From contig NZ_CP050308.1 of assembly GCF_014189535.1 (NCBI RefSeq), forward strand, positions 3,027,001 to 3,091,000: DNA of 64,000 nt, written 5' to 3'. Under the pieces are notes generated by a model. That model saw only the letters and a list, made by a program, of their open reading frames with translations. It was not told the DNA's origin and did no database searches. Both the position numbers and the translations under genes were made by a program. This DNA comes from Rhizobium lusitanum. Lineage in GTDB: Bacteria; Pseudomonadota; Alphaproteobacteria; Rhizobiales; Rhizobiaceae. Below are positions 45,494 to 54,848 of the stretch, piece by piece; the first letter of the stretch is position 1; each line of letters starts with the position of its first letter.

Positions 45494-46818
45494 TCGACCC
45501 GCTTTTTCAGGCCGATGATCAGGAAAAGGCCGCGGAACAGCAGGAAGGCGTTCATGGCGAGCCACAGGCCGTGATTGCCCAGCGTCGGAACGAGGATCGC
45601 AAGGGCAACCAGATAGCCGACAAAGGATAGCAGCATGCGGTTGCGCATGGCGCTTGACCAGGTGGCTCCGATGTACACGCCGTCCATCAAGAAAGCGAGC
45701 GCACCCGTCAGTCCCGAAATGGCGGCCCAGGGCATGTAGGCTCCGGCGGCGGCGCGGACCTCCTCGGAGGTTGTCAGCAGGCGGATCAGCGCCGGGCCGG
45801 CCGCAAAGAAGAACAGGGCAGCAATAAGCGCCAGCCCGAAGGACCAGAGGCCGGTCAGCTTCAGCCCGTGCTCGAAGGCCGGGCGGTAATTGGCACCGAT
45901 CGCGCGCCCGGTGATCTGCTCGGCGGCATTGGCCAGCCCATCAAGATAATAGGCGGACAGCAACAGGAAGTTCATCACGACCGCATTGGCGGCAAGCGTG
46001 ATGGAGCCGAAACTATTGCCGATGCGGGTCATCAGCGTGAAGGCGCCGAGCAGCACGAAGGTGCGGATGAGGATGTCGCGGTTGAGCGCGAAGAGCTGCG
46101 TGAGCTTGGCGCGCGACAGCAGTTCCGTGCGAGCAGGCCGTGGCTCGCCGGAAAAGCTTTTGAGCACGATCGCAAGGCCGGTAAGCGTGCCGGCCGCCTC
46201 GCCGATCAGCGTGCCCCAGGCGACGCCTGCCACACCCCAGCCAAGCCAGAGGCCGAGCGTGAGGGCGAGGATGATGTTGACGCCGTTGATCACCGTTTGC
46301 AGCAGCAGGCCGATGCGGCCCTGACCGCGCCCGAGTACGAAACCGAGAATGGCGTAGTTGGCGAGCGCCATCGGGCCGGCAAGCATGCGGATCGAGAAAT
46401 AGGTGCGCGTCGCCTCGGCAACGCCGCCCTCAGGCCCCATCAGCTTGATTCCGAGCCAGAGCAGGACGGGTGACAACAGGACGATCAGGATGCCGCACGC
46501 GAGCGCCGAGAGCAGCGCTCGCCAGAAAATCGCCTGCTGCTCATGCCGGTCGCTGCGGCCATAGGCCTGCGCCGTGAGGCCGGTGGTCGAGGCGCGCAGG
46601 AAGTTGAAGCTTGAGAAGATAAGATCGAAGAGCATGGCGCCGATCGCCAGACCGGCCAGCGCGTCCGGCTGGCCGAGCTGCCCGACGACAGCCGTGCCGA
46701 CAATGCCGAGCAATGGCGTCGTGATGAAGCCGAGCGTCATCGGAAGGGCGATGGACAGCACGAGCCGGTGCGTCACGTCAAAGGGCAGGACTTTGCCGCC
46801 GCGTGCTTGTTGATCCAT
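45469..46818 (-). CDS. MATE-family efflux transporter (DinF-like)
   Basis: The 449-residue protein has about twelve hydrophobic helices and MATE motifs (TPLLGIVGTAVVGQLGQPDALAG shortened here to VDTA-like GTAVVGQLG, and LDGLANAAEQITGRAIG). It exports cationic compounds with sodium or protons. Its closest type is DinF. It overlaps pyrD at the 3' end. The substrate is unknown. Confidence 0.88.
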   Translation of the reverse strand: MDQQARGGKVLPFDVTHRLVLSIALPMTLGFITTPLLGIVGTAVVGQLGQPDALAGLAIGAMLFDLIFSSFNFLRASTTGLTAQAYGRSDRHEQQAIFWRALLSALACGILIVLLSPVLLWLGIKLMGPEGGVAEATRTYFSIRMLAGPMALANYAILGFVLGRGQGRIGLLLQTVINGVNIILALTLGLWLGWGVAGVAWGTLIGEAAGTLTGLAIVLKSFSGEPRPARTELLSRAKLTQLFALNRDILIRTFVLLGAFTLMTRIGNSFGSITLAANAVVMNFLLLSAYYLDGLANAAEQITGRAIGANYRPAFEHGLKLTGLWSFGLALIAALFFFAAGPALIRLLTTSEEVRAAAGAYMPWAAISGLTGALAFLMDGVYIGATWSSAMRNRMLLSFVGYLVALAILVPTLGNHGLWLAMNAFLLFRGLFLIIGLKKRVDQTFRSAQ

Positions 46819-46835
46819 CTCCGGTCGGCCTCTCC

Positions 46836-47339
46836 TCAGTTCGAGGAGAGCACCATGGACCAGTAAGGCCTGCCACCGGAAGAGGGGGTATAGGCGAGAG
46901 CGACGCCAAGACCATCATATTTGCCGAGCATGTTGTGCAAATGCTTCGGAGAGTTGATCCAGGCCGTCACTGCGGCGTCGACGCTCTTTTGTCCTTCGGC
47001 GATATTCTCGGCGGCCGGCAGATTGACGCCGCTCGCCTTGACGCGTGTGCCGAAATTGTCGCCGATGCCGATCAGATGCTCCATCTTGCCGGCGTCGGCC
47101 ATGCGCCGGGCCTGGTAGATGGCGGCCGTGCTGGCGGCGGTATCGATCTTCAGCGGCGGCAATCCGTTTTTGGCGCGCAACGCATTGACGAGCGGCAGCG
47201 CGGAGGCGGTCTGGTCGCTGGCCGGTATATTGGAGAGATGGCTCGGCGCCGTGGCGCAGCTCGCAACGATGGCGGCGAGCGCAAGGCCGGTGAGACGCAG
47301 CGCATGGCGCCGCGCGAAAGACGTGTTTTGGGAGATCAT
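46836..47339 (-). CDS. CAP/SCP-domain lipoprotein
   Basis: The 167-residue protein has a signal with a lipobox-like IVASC near residue 28 and a CAP domain: LPLVNALRAKNGLPPL, ENIAEGQ, AWINSPKHLHNML and YWSMVLSS. CAP proteins of bacteria are envelope proteins of mostly unknown activity. It lies directly after the DUF6460 gene on the same strand, with one base between them. Confidence 0.85.
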   Translation of the reverse strand: MISQNTSFARRHALRLTGLALAAIVASCATAPSHLSNIPASDQTASALPLVNALRAKNGLPPLKIDTAASTAAIYQARRMADAGKMEHLIGIGDNFGTRVKASGVNLPAAENIAEGQKSVDAAVTAWINSPKHLHNMLGKYDGLGVALAYTPSSGGRPYWSMVLSSN

Positions 47340-47340
47340 A

Positions 47341-47607
47341 TCAACGACGGTAATTAAAGAGGCGCAGGAGAATGAAGAGCGGAATGACGAGCGTGGCGCC
47401 GAGGATCAGATAATCGCCGAACTCGCCGAGTGCGGCAAAGCCGCTGTGCCAGAGATCCAGCAGGAAGCGGCGAACGCCATAAAGGAAGTCGAGCGGCCGC
47501 CAGCCGAAGAACTTCATGGTGAAGCCGACGATCAGCGACACGATGATAAGCTTCACCAGCGTGCGACCGGGCGAGTCGCCGAGGAACTTGTTCATCTGAT
47601 CGGACAT
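47341..47607 (-). CDS. DUF6460-like small membrane protein
   Basis: The 88-residue protein has two membrane helices (VKLIIVSLIVGFTMKFFGW and YLILGATLVIPLFILLRLF) around a short amphipathic segment. GGAG precedes the ATG at 47607; the frame extends upstream without support. It forms an operon with the CAP-domain lipoprotein gene. It resembles a small protein common in Rhizobiales. Function unknown. Confidence 0.7.
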   Translation of the reverse strand: MSDQMNKFLGDSPGRTLVKLIIVSLIVGFTMKFFGWRPLDFLYGVRRFLLDLWHSGFAALGEFGDYLILGATLVIPLFILLRLFNYRR

Positions 47608-47774
47608 GCTGACGTCTCCATAATGCCTGTAGAGCGGTCCTGAGATAGGGCTGCGACCCGCGACTCGCAAGCGCTTTTGCCTCAGCGCTCACCTGAAACA
47701 GGTGTCTGCCTGAAATAGGACTTGAGTTTTTTTGTGGCCGCGTCCAAAGGCGGAGGTCAAACAGGACCCTGATC

Positions 47775-48719
47775 ATGCTGCCGAGCCAGCTTTCCTCCGG
47801 CGATGTCATTGCCGACCGTCGTGCCGACTATGCGAAGATGCTTGCCGAAAGCGGCGAGCCGGCAAGCGCTGCCGAGCTGATGGAGCAGGCGCTGGAGCTG
47901 GCGCCGTCCTGGGCTGCTGGTTGGTTTAACCTCGCGACCTATCGTGAAAAGGCGGGAAACGTGCAGGGCGCCATTGAGGCGCTGAACGAGGTCCTGGCGC
48001 TCGATGAAGGCGATGTCTTCGGCGCGCGGCTGAAGCTCGCGGTTCTGGGTGCGGCCGAGTTGCCGGAACGGCCGCCGAGCCGCTATGTTGAACGGCTGTT
48101 CGACGACTATGCCGACCGGTTTGAGACGTCTCTGGTCGAAAAGCTTGGCTATAGCGTGCCGCAAAAGCTTGGTGCCCTGATTGCCGAAACGGCTGACATA
48201 CCGGCGCGTTTCCACCTTGCCGTTGATCTCGGTTGCGGCACCGGCCTGTTCGGCCCGGAAATCCGCGCGCGGGTTGACCGGCTCGAAGGGTTCGATCTGT
48301 CGAAGGGCATGCTTGCCAAGGCGGAGGACAAGGGTGTCTATGACCATCTCGCCCAGGCCGACCTGTCGCTGGCGCCGCCTCTTTCCGGCGCATTCGATGG
48401 CGGGCTCGCCCCGGCTCGCGCGGACCTGATCACCGCCGCCGATGTGCTGATGTATCTCGGCAATCTCCAGGGCGTCATGGCAATCGTCGCGGAGCTGGCC
48501 GCTCCCGGCGCCGTGTTCGCTTTTTCGGTCGAGGATGCACAGGAGGCGGAAGGCTATCTCTTGCGGGATTCGCTGCGCTTCGCCCATTCGGAAGCCTATG
48601 TCAGGGCGCTTTTGGCCGCTCATGGCTTTGTCGTCCACAATCTGGCCCGCAGCGCCATTCGCATGGATGGCGGAAAACCGGTGCACGGCATTCTGTTCGT
48701 TACGCGGAAATCCCCCTGA
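47775..48719 (+). CDS. TPR-containing class I SAM-dependent methyltransferase
   Basis: The 314-residue protein starts with two or three tetratricopeptide repeats (about residues 15-85, AGWFNLATYREKAGNVQGA) and continues with a Rossmann methyltransferase domain: DLGCGTGLFGPEI near residues 150-162 and the acidic loop GFDLSKGMLAKA. This fusion is known from proteobacteria. The substrate is not known. Confidence 0.85.
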   Translation: MLPSQLSSGDVIADRRADYAKMLAESGEPASAAELMEQALELAPSWAAGWFNLATYREKAGNVQGAIEALNEVLALDEGDVFGARLKLAVLGAAELPERPPSRYVERLFDDYADRFETSLVEKLGYSVPQKLGALIAETADIPARFHLAVDLGCGTGLFGPEIRARVDRLEGFDLSKGMLAKAEDKGVYDHLAQADLSLAPPLSGAFDGGLAPARADLITAADVLMYLGNLQGVMAIVAELAAPGAVFAFSVEDAQEAEGYLLRDSLRFAHSEAYVRALLAAHGFVVHNLARSAIRMDGGKPVHGILFVTRKSP

Positions 48720-48824
48720 CGGATCGAATCTTGCAAAATTCCAATAGGTCAGTATTCCTTACATATTCCGCTTGATTGTCATTTCCATTTTTTGGCAGAA
48801 TCCCGAAAACAAAGGGAAAGTATC

Positions 48825-49460
48825 ATGGCGAGCCTGAAGAGCGCTTTCGGCGTCTGGAACACCTCCGCTACGCGGCATTCGCTCATCGAGGATGTCCAGG
48901 GGATATTGTCCGGCAGCCTGATATCGTCGCTCGGGCTCTTTTGCCTGTCGAGCGCCGGCCTCTTGACAGGCAGCACGGCGGGCGTCGCCTTCCTGTTGCA
49001 CTACGCGATTGGCGTGAATTTCGGCCTAGCCTTCTTTGTCGTCAACCTGCCGTTCTTCTATCTGTCCTGGAAGCAGCTTGGCCGCGCCTTCACCATCAAG
49101 ACCTTCATCGCCATCGCGCTGACCTCGTTGCTCACAAACCTGCAGCCGAGACTGTTCGAAATCGCCCATATCAACGCCTTCTGGTCGGCGCTGCTCGGCG
49201 GCGTCCTGCTCGGCTTCGGGCTGCTCGCGCTCTATCGCCACCGCGCCAGCTTGGGCGGCGTCGGCATATTGGGCATCTATCTTCAGGAACGTTTTGGAAT
49301 ACGCGCCGGGCTTGTTCAGCTTGCGGTCGACATGTGCGTGCTCGCAGTCGCTTTTACGGTGACCACGCCTTTCGTGGTCATCTGCTCTGTGCTGGGCGCA
49401 GTCGCGCTCAATCTCTTCGTCGCGATCAACCATCGGTCGGATCGCTACATCGCCTTTTAG
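48825..49460 (+). CDS. YitT-family membrane protein
   Basis: The 211-residue protein has five or six membrane helices of the YitT/DUF161 type (GLLTGSTAGVAFLLHY, NLPFFYLSW, LGGVGILGIYLQ). AAGGGAAAG precedes the ATG at 48825; an upstream start at 48792 is less likely. The role is unknown. Confidence 0.82.
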   Translation: MASLKSAFGVWNTSATRHSLIEDVQGILSGSLISSLGLFCLSSAGLLTGSTAGVAFLLHYAIGVNFGLAFFVVNLPFFYLSWKQLGRAFTIKTFIAIALTSLLTNLQPRLFEIAHINAFWSALLGGVLLGFGLLALYRHRASLGGVGILGIYLQERFGIRAGLVQLAVDMCVLAVAFTVTTPFVVICSVLGAVALNLFVAINHRSDRYIAF

Positions 49461-49472
49461 ATCGGCGGAGAC

Positions 49473-49664
49473 CTATTGCTTGCGGGGGGTGTCGGATTCT
49501 GCGACGGCGGCAGCGTGATACCAGCTGTCGAAATCGACCGTGGCGATGCGCGGGCCGATGTCGGGAGTAAGGTTCACAGCGTTCCGCTGACCGGCGGGAA
49601 TGGCCCTAGCCTTGATCGGGAACTGAAAAATCTTTGCCGTTTCGTGTATTGGGCTGATGGCCAT
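49473..49664 (-). CDS. gstI: GstI, inhibitor of glutamine synthetase II expression (DUF2735)
   Basis: The product has 63 residues, the length of GstI in Rhizobium leguminosarum, and the DUF2735 pattern ETAKIFQFPIKAR and SWYHAAAVAES. The gene is divergent from glnII, as expected. In R. leguminosarum GstI is known to inhibit translation of glnII. A sigma-54-like promoter lies 60-75 bases upstream. The identification rests on length, motif and position together. Confidence 0.85.
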   Translation of the reverse strand: MAISPIHETAKIFQFPIKARAIPAGQRNAVNLTPDIGPRIATVDFDSWYHAAAVAESDTPRKQ

Positions 49665-49723
49665 TACGATGTCTCTCCCTTTTGGTGCTCAAGCGGGCGC
49701 GCTTCAAGAGACAACTTATATAT

Positions 49724-49739
49724 AGCAGACTTTCAGCCC
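49724..49739 (-). promoter_or_regulatory. Sigma-54-type promoter of gstI
   Basis: On the minus strand GGGCTGAAAGTCTGCT fits the -24/-12 pattern with GG and GC ten bases apart. The transcript would start about 50 bases before gstI. Nitrogen control by NtrC is inferred from the known system. Confidence 0.6.
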
Positions 49740-49998
49740 ATTTTTCAGGTGTTTGCATAAAAAAATGCAAAACGTTGAAATTATGGGCAATTTTGAGGTT
49801 TTGTGGCCGCGGATCGTGGGTTTTGCTCGGTGAATTGCTGCGCTGCTTCGAATCGGGTGCGGTGCGACAAGTTGTCAGCGATTTGCCCGCAAATGGTTCA
49901 GGATTTTGAGAGAATCGGACGAATGGCAGTCGAAAGCCGGGTCGATATGACTCGGAACTGCACGTTTTTCTCGAATTGAGCGCCGCGATGGTGGAATC

Positions 49999-50014
49999 TG
50001 GCATGTCACATGCA
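49999..50014 (+). promoter_or_regulatory. Sigma-54-type promoter of glnII
   Basis: TGGCATGTCACATGCA matches the -24/-12 consensus (TGGCAY-N5-TTGCW) with one mismatch. It lies 92 bases before the glnII ATG, giving a leader of about 80 bases. The 441-bp gstI-glnII gap holds the two promoters; I saw no sure NtrC site. Confidence 0.75.
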
Positions 50015-50105
50015 TGTTGTTGGTCAGCCGTTTGTAGTGAAAATTTTTGGGCGGGCGCGCCTTCGAATTTTTCTGCTTCGCCTGATTAACTCTATGAGGT
50101 GCGTA

Positions 50106-51146
50106 ATGACTAAATTTAAGCTCGAGTATATCTGGCTCGACGGGTACACCCCAGTACCGAACCTGCGTGGCAAGACACAGGTCAAGGAATTTACCGATTT
50201 CCCGACCCTCGAGCAGCTCCCGCTCTGGGGCTTTGACGGTTCGTCGACGCTGCAGGCCGAAGGCCGCAGCTCGGATTGCGTGCTGAAGCCTGTTGCCATT
50301 TACCCGGACCCGGCTCGCACCAACGGCGCACTCGTCATGTGCGAAGTCATGATGCCGGACGGCGTCACGCCGCACGCTTCCAACAGCCGCGCGACCATCC
50401 TTGACGATGAAGGCGCATGGTTCGGCTTCGAGCAGGAATACTTCTTCTACAAGGACGGCCGTCCGCTCGGCTTCCCGGAAGCTGGTTACCCGGCTCCGCA
50501 GGGCCCGTACTACACCGGCGTCGGCTACAGCAATGTCGGCGATATCGCTCGCGAGATCGTTGAAGAGCATCTCGACCTTTGCCTCGAAGCCGGCATCAAC
50601 CACGAAGGCATCAACGCCGAAGTGGCTAAGGGCCAGTGGGAATTCCAGATTTTCGGCAAGGGCTCCAAGCGCGCCGCCGACCAGATCTGGATGGCCCGCT
50701 ACCTGCTGCAGCGCCTGACGGAAAAGTACGGCATCGACATTGAGTTCCATTGCAAGCCGCTCGGCGATACCGACTGGAACGGCTCTGGCATGCACTGCAA
50801 TTTCTCGACGACGTTCATGCGCGAAGTTGGCGGCAAGGCCTATTTCGAAGCGCTGATGGCTCAGTTCGACAAGAACCTCGACGATCATATCGCCGTTTAT
50901 GGCCCGGACAACGACAAGCGTTTGACCGGCAAGCACGAAACCGCTCCGTGGAACAAGTTCAGCTACGGCGTTGCCGACCGCGGTGCTTCGATCCGCGTTC
51001 CGCATTCCTTCGTGAAGAACGACTACAAGGGCTACCTCGAAGATCGTCGTCCGAACTCGCAGGGCGACCCCTACCAGATCGCTTCGCAGGTTCTGAAGAC
51101 CATCTCGGAAGTCTCGACAGAAGGCTTCGCTTCGGCTGCTGCCTAA
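50106..51146 (+). CDS. glnII: Glutamine synthetase II (eukaryote-like type)
   Basis: The 346-residue enzyme is of the GSII type found in rhizobia beside GSI, with KLEYIWLDGYTPVPN, WGFDGSSTLQAEG, EQEYFFYKDG, GMHCNFSTTFMRE and the ATP site ASIRVPHSF. It assimilates ammonium into glutamine under nitrogen limitation. TGAGGT precedes the ATG at 50106. Control is by the sigma-54 promoter and, probably, by GstI from the divergent gene. Confidence 0.96.
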   Translation: MTKFKLEYIWLDGYTPVPNLRGKTQVKEFTDFPTLEQLPLWGFDGSSTLQAEGRSSDCVLKPVAIYPDPARTNGALVMCEVMMPDGVTPHASNSRATILDDEGAWFGFEQEYFFYKDGRPLGFPEAGYPAPQGPYYTGVGYSNVGDIAREIVEEHLDLCLEAGINHEGINAEVAKGQWEFQIFGKGSKRAADQIWMARYLLQRLTEKYGIDIEFHCKPLGDTDWNGSGMHCNFSTTFMREVGGKAYFEALMAQFDKNLDDHIAVYGPDNDKRLTGKHETAPWNKFSYGVADRGASIRVPHSFVKNDYKGYLEDRRPNSQGDPYQIASQVLKTISEVSTEGFASAAA

Positions 51147-51183
51147 GTGTTTCCGGTCTCGGTTCGCCGAGATCGACACAAAT

Positions 51184-51218
51184 AAAAAAGCGCGGGATTT
51201 CGGTCCCGCGCTTTTTTT
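51184..51218. terminator. Bidirectional terminator between glnII and the AhpD-like gene
   Basis: AGCGCGGGA and TCCCGCGCT pair around TTTCGG, with A-run and T-run on the two sides, so it works for both converging genes. Confidence 0.9.
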
Positions 51219-51235
51219 GCTTTTAGAGGCTGGCT

Positions 51236-51697
51236 TCAGGCCGCCTTGCTTGCCGCGTCGATCGGATGCTGCAAGCGGAAGCCGACGGCGAGCCGGTTCC
51301 AGACGTTGATCGTGCTGATCGCCACGGTGATCTTGGCGATTTCCTCTTCGCCGAAATGCTGCTTCAGCACTTCGAAATCCGCATCCGGCGCGCCGGTTTC
51401 GGCGATCTTGGTCACCGCGTCGACCCAGCCGAGCAGGGCGCGTTCGCGGGCGTCATAAACCGGCGATTCCCGCCAGACACACGTCAGGTTGATCCATTGT
51501 TCGCTGAGGCCGTCATGCCGGGATTCCTTGACATGCATGTCGACGCAATAGGCGCAGCCATTGATCTGCGAAGCGCGCAGCTTGATCAGATGGATGAAGC
51601 GGCGTTCCAGGCCCGAGGTCTGGACATAGTTTTCAAGAGCAACGACGGCCTTGTAGGCTTCCGGCGAGGCTTTTGCGATGTTGAGACGGGGATGCAT
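51236..51697 (-). CDS. Carboxymuconolactone decarboxylase/AhpD-like protein
   Basis: The 153-residue protein has the AhpD-type redox centre CAYCVDMHVKESR with its CxxC. Such proteins reduce peroxides or work with peroxiredoxins. AAGGAG precedes the ATG. It is downstream of an Rrf2-type regulator on the same strand, 23 bp away, which probably controls it. Confidence 0.88.
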   Translation of the reverse strand: MHPRLNIAKASPEAYKAVVALENYVQTSGLERRFIHLIKLRASQINGCAYCVDMHVKESRHDGLSEQWINLTCVWRESPVYDARERALLGWVDAVTKIAETGAPDADFEVLKQHFGEEEIAKITVAISTINVWNRLAVGFRLQHPIDAASKAA

Positions 51698-51720
51698 GGC
51701 TTTCTCCTTGGGTTTTCGAT

Positions 51721-52221
51721 CTATCGGTTGGTTCTGCGTTCATTGAGGGCAAGGAAGGCGCAGCCTCTTGCCGCGATGGAGCCGTCGTCGCTTTCGGCGA
51801 GATCGGCCAGAACGTCGGCGATCGCGGTTTTCGCCAGTTCGGCGCGGTAGACCCTTTCGGCGGCCAGCATCGCCGCGCTGATGCCGCAGGGTTTCGTGAA
51901 ATATTTGCCCGGCAACGGGTTCGGTCCGCGCTGACGGATCTCGGCACAGCGAAAGGCGGGCGCCGATCCTTCGACCGCCAGCACGATATCGAGCAGGCTA
52001 ATGTCCTTCGGCAGCCGCGCCAGCCGGTAGCCGCCCTTGGGGCCGGGGACGGTGTCGAGGATGCCGGCGCCGGAGAGCGCCTGCAGATGCTTCAAGAGAT
52101 AGCTCACCGACACGCCATGAAACTCGGCAATCGCCGCCGCCGACAGCACGCCGCCTTCGGACAGTCCGGCCAGCACCGCAACGCTGTGTATCGCCTGTTC
52201 CACGCCTTCACCGAGTTTCAT
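51721..52221 (-). CDS. Rrf2-family transcriptional regulator
   Basis: The 166-residue protein has the Rrf2 winged helix (SAAAIAEFHGVSVSYLLKHL; KGGYRLARLPKDISLLDIV). Two cysteines lie in the region where IscR binds an Fe-S cluster (FRCAEIRQ and TKPCGIS), but the usual third is absent. ATG at 52221 is preferred over TTG one codon upstream, with AAGGA before it. It likely senses redox stress and controls the AhpD-like gene. Confidence 0.87.
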   Translation of the reverse strand: MKLGEGVEQAIHSVAVLAGLSEGGVLSAAAIAEFHGVSVSYLLKHLQALSGAGILDTVPGPKGGYRLARLPKDISLLDIVLAVEGSAPAFRCAEIRQRGPNPLPGKYFTKPCGISAAMLAAERVYRAELAKTAIADVLADLAESDDGSIAARGCAFLALNERRTNR

Positions 52222-52263
52222 CAACTTGTCCTTTTATATCGTGGATATTTTTTATCCGTGATT

Positions 52264-54828
52264 ATGCGAACAGTCAAGACCTCTTCTTTTTCGTGGATTT
52301 CTCGCTACTTTCGCAACGTGGACCAGATCGATTCCGAGAGCCGTCTTGCCTTACCCGCCCCCTTCATCCGCTGGTTCGCGGAAAAGGGCTGGCAGCCACG
52401 CGCGCATCAGTTGGAGTTACTGGCCCGCGCCGAGGCCGGAGAAAGTACCTTGCTGATCGCGCCGACCGGGGCCGGCAAGACGCTGGCCGGTTTTCTGCCG
52501 TCGCTCACCGATCTGACACGCCGGGGCAAGATCCCGCCAGGTTCCGCTTTTACCGGCATTCACACGCTCTACATCTCGCCGCTGAAGGCGCTGGCCGTCG
52601 ATATCGAGCGCAATCTGATGAAGCCGGTCACGGAAATGGGCCTGCCGGTCTCCGTTGAAAACCGCACCGGCGATACGCCGAGCGGCAAGCGCCAGCGCCA
52701 GAAGCTCAATCCGCCTGACATTCTGCTGACGACGCCGGAGCAGGTGGCGCTGCTGCTTGCCAATCGCGAGGCGGAGCGCTTCTTCAAGGACCTGAAATAC
52801 ATCATCCTCGACGAGTTGCATTCGCTGGTGACGTCGAAGCGCGGCCACATGCTGTCGCTGGGTCTCGCCCGCATCCGCAAGCTTGCGCCGCATGTGCAGA
52901 GCATCGGTCTTTCCGCTACCGTCGCCGAGCCGATGGACTTGCAGAAGTGGCTGGTGGCGCAGGAAGAGGGGGTGGAGCGGCATGCCGGGCTGGTGATGGT
53001 CGAGGGCGGCGCCAAGCCTGATATTTCGATCCTTGCGACCGACGAACGCATCCCCTGGTCCGGCCATTCCGCCAAATACGCCATCCCCGATATCTATCGC
53101 GAGTTGAAGGAGCATCGAACGACGCTGCTCTTCGTCAACACGCGCTCGCAGGCGGAAATGCTGTTTCAGGAGCTTTGGTCGGCCAATGACGACAATCTGC
53201 CGATCGCGCTGCATCACGGCTCGCTCGATGTCGGCCAGCGCCGCAAGGTCGAGGCCGCCATGGCCGCCAACAGGCTGCGCGCCGTCGTCGCCACCTCGAC
53301 GCTCGATCTCGGCATCGACTGGGGCGATGTCGATCTCGTCATCCATGTCGGCGCGCCGAAGGGTGCAAGCCGCCTTGCCCAGCGCATCGGCCGCGCCAAT
53401 CATCGCATGGACGAGCCGTCGAAGGCGATCCTGGTGCCGGCCAACCGTTTTGAGGTGATGGAATGCCAGGCGGCCCTCGACGCCAATTATGTCGGCGCGC
53501 AGGATACGCCGCCGGTCGGTGCCGGCGCGCTCGATGTCCTGGCCCAGCATATTCTCGGCATGGCCTGCGCCGAGCCTTTCGACATGCTGGAACTCTATGA
53601 CGAGGTTCGCAGCGCCTCACCCTATGCCGATCTTTCCTGGGAGACCTTCGAGCGTATCGTCGATTTCGTCGCCACCGGCGGCTATGCGCTACGCACCTAC
53701 GAGCGCTATGCCCGCATCCGCAAGACGCCGGAGGGTCGCTGGCGGGTCTCGAATCCACAGGTGGCGCAGCAATACCGGCTGAACCTCGGCACTATTGTCG
53801 AAGAAGCGATGCTGAATATCCGCATGGTGAAGCGCAATGCGCTGGGTTCGCTCGGTCGAGGTGGGGCCTCGCTCGGCAAGGTCGAGGAGTATTTTCTCGA
53901 ACAGCTATCGCCCGGCGACACGTTTCTGTTTTCCGGCAAGGTGCTGCGTTTCGAAGGCATCCGCGAGAATGAATGCCTGGCCTCGCAGACCTTCTCCATG
54001 GACCCGAAAATCCCGTCCTACGCCGGCGGCAAGTTTCCGCTGTCGACCTATCTCGCCGATCAGGTGCGCTCGATGATCGCCGATCCAGATCGCCGTCGCA
54101 AACTGCCGGATCAGGTTCGCGACTGGCTAGAAATTCAAAAAGAGAAGTCGATGCTGCCGAAGCGCGACGAGTTGCTGATCGAGACCTTTCCGCGCGGTAG
54201 CCGCGCCTACATGGTGGCCTATCCTTTCGAAGGACGGCTGGCGCACCAGACGCTCGGCATGTTGCTGACGCGGAGGCTGGAGCGGGCAGGGGCAAGACCG
54301 ATGGGTTTCGTTGCCACCGATTATTCACTCGGCATCTGGGGGCTGGAGGACCTAGGGGTGATGATTGCCAACGGCCATCTCAGCCTGTCCGATCTCTTCG
54401 ACGAGGACATGCTTGGCGATGATCTTGAGATGTGGCTCGATGAATCCTTCCTGCTGAAGCGCACCTTCCGCAATTGCGCCGTGATTGCCGGCTTGATCGA
54501 GCGCCGCCATCCCGGCAAGGAAAAGACCGGCCGGCAGGTGACGGTGTCCGCCGATTTGATCTATGACGTGCTACGCAGCCATGAGCCCGACCATATCCTG
54601 ATGCAGGCGACACGGCAGGATGCGGCCACGGGACTTTTGGATATCGGCCGTCTTGGGGATATGCTGAAGCGAATCAAGGGCCACATCACCCACCGGGCGC
54701 TGGATCACATCTCGCCGCTCGCCGTGCCGGTGATGCTGGAAATCGGCAAGGTGCCGGTGCCGGGCGAGGCGCATGATGTCCTGCTGGCCGAAGCGGCGGA
54801 TGATCTGATCCGCGAGGCCATGGAATGA
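52264..54828 (+). CDS. Ligase-associated DEXH-box helicase (Lhr-like)
   Basis: This large helicase of about 850 residues has Walker A APTGAGKTLAG, the DEXH motif DELH in IILDELHSLV, SLSATVAEP-like SIGLSATVAEP, and the C-terminal DUF1998-type region of Lhr proteins. It is the form associated with an ATP-dependent DNA ligase and PdeM in DNA repair. The start is uncertain: ATG at 52264 and GTG at 52318 are both possible, neither with a clear ribosome site. pdeM follows. Confidence 0.88.
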   Translation: MRTVKTSSFSWISRYFRNVDQIDSESRLALPAPFIRWFAEKGWQPRAHQLELLARAEAGESTLLIAPTGAGKTLAGFLPSLTDLTRRGKIPPGSAFTGIHTLYISPLKALAVDIERNLMKPVTEMGLPVSVENRTGDTPSGKRQRQKLNPPDILLTTPEQVALLLANREAERFFKDLKYIILDELHSLVTSKRGHMLSLGLARIRKLAPHVQSIGLSATVAEPMDLQKWLVAQEEGVERHAGLVMVEGGAKPDISILATDERIPWSGHSAKYAIPDIYRELKEHRTTLLFVNTRSQAEMLFQELWSANDDNLPIALHHGSLDVGQRRKVEAAMAANRLRAVVATSTLDLGIDWGDVDLVIHVGAPKGASRLAQRIGRANHRMDEPSKAILVPANRFEVMECQAALDANYVGAQDTPPVGAGALDVLAQHILGMACAEPFDMLELYDEVRSASPYADLSWETFERIVDFVATGGYALRTYERYARIRKTPEGRWRVSNPQVAQQYRLNLGTIVEEAMLNIRMVKRNALGSLGRGGASLGKVEEYFLEQLSPGDTFLFSGKVLRFEGIRENECLASQTFSMDPKIPSYAGGKFPLSTYLADQVRSMIADPDRRRKLPDQVRDWLEIQKEKSMLPKRDELLIETFPRGSRAYMVAYPFEGRLAHQTLGMLLTRRLERAGARPMGFVATDYSLGIWGLEDLGVMIANGHLSLSDLFDEDMLGDDLEMWLDESFLLKRTFRNCAVIAGLIERRHPGKEKTGRQVTVSADLIYDVLRSHEPDHILMQATRQDAATGLLDIGRLGDMLKRIKGHITHRALDHISPLAVPVMLEIGKVPVPGEAHDVLLAEAADDLIREAME

Positions 54829-54848
54829 CGATGAAGGTAAATTAAGTG

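Noticed and set aside
49800..49880. NtrC site of TGCACC-N-GGTGCA type upstream of glnII
   Set aside because: Only loose TGCGCT and GGTGCG runs are present; the symmetry is too weak to call.
49606..50004. Minus-strand ORF of 132 residues across the gstI-glnII gap
   Set aside because: It runs through both promoters and out of frame through gstI; no ribosome site.
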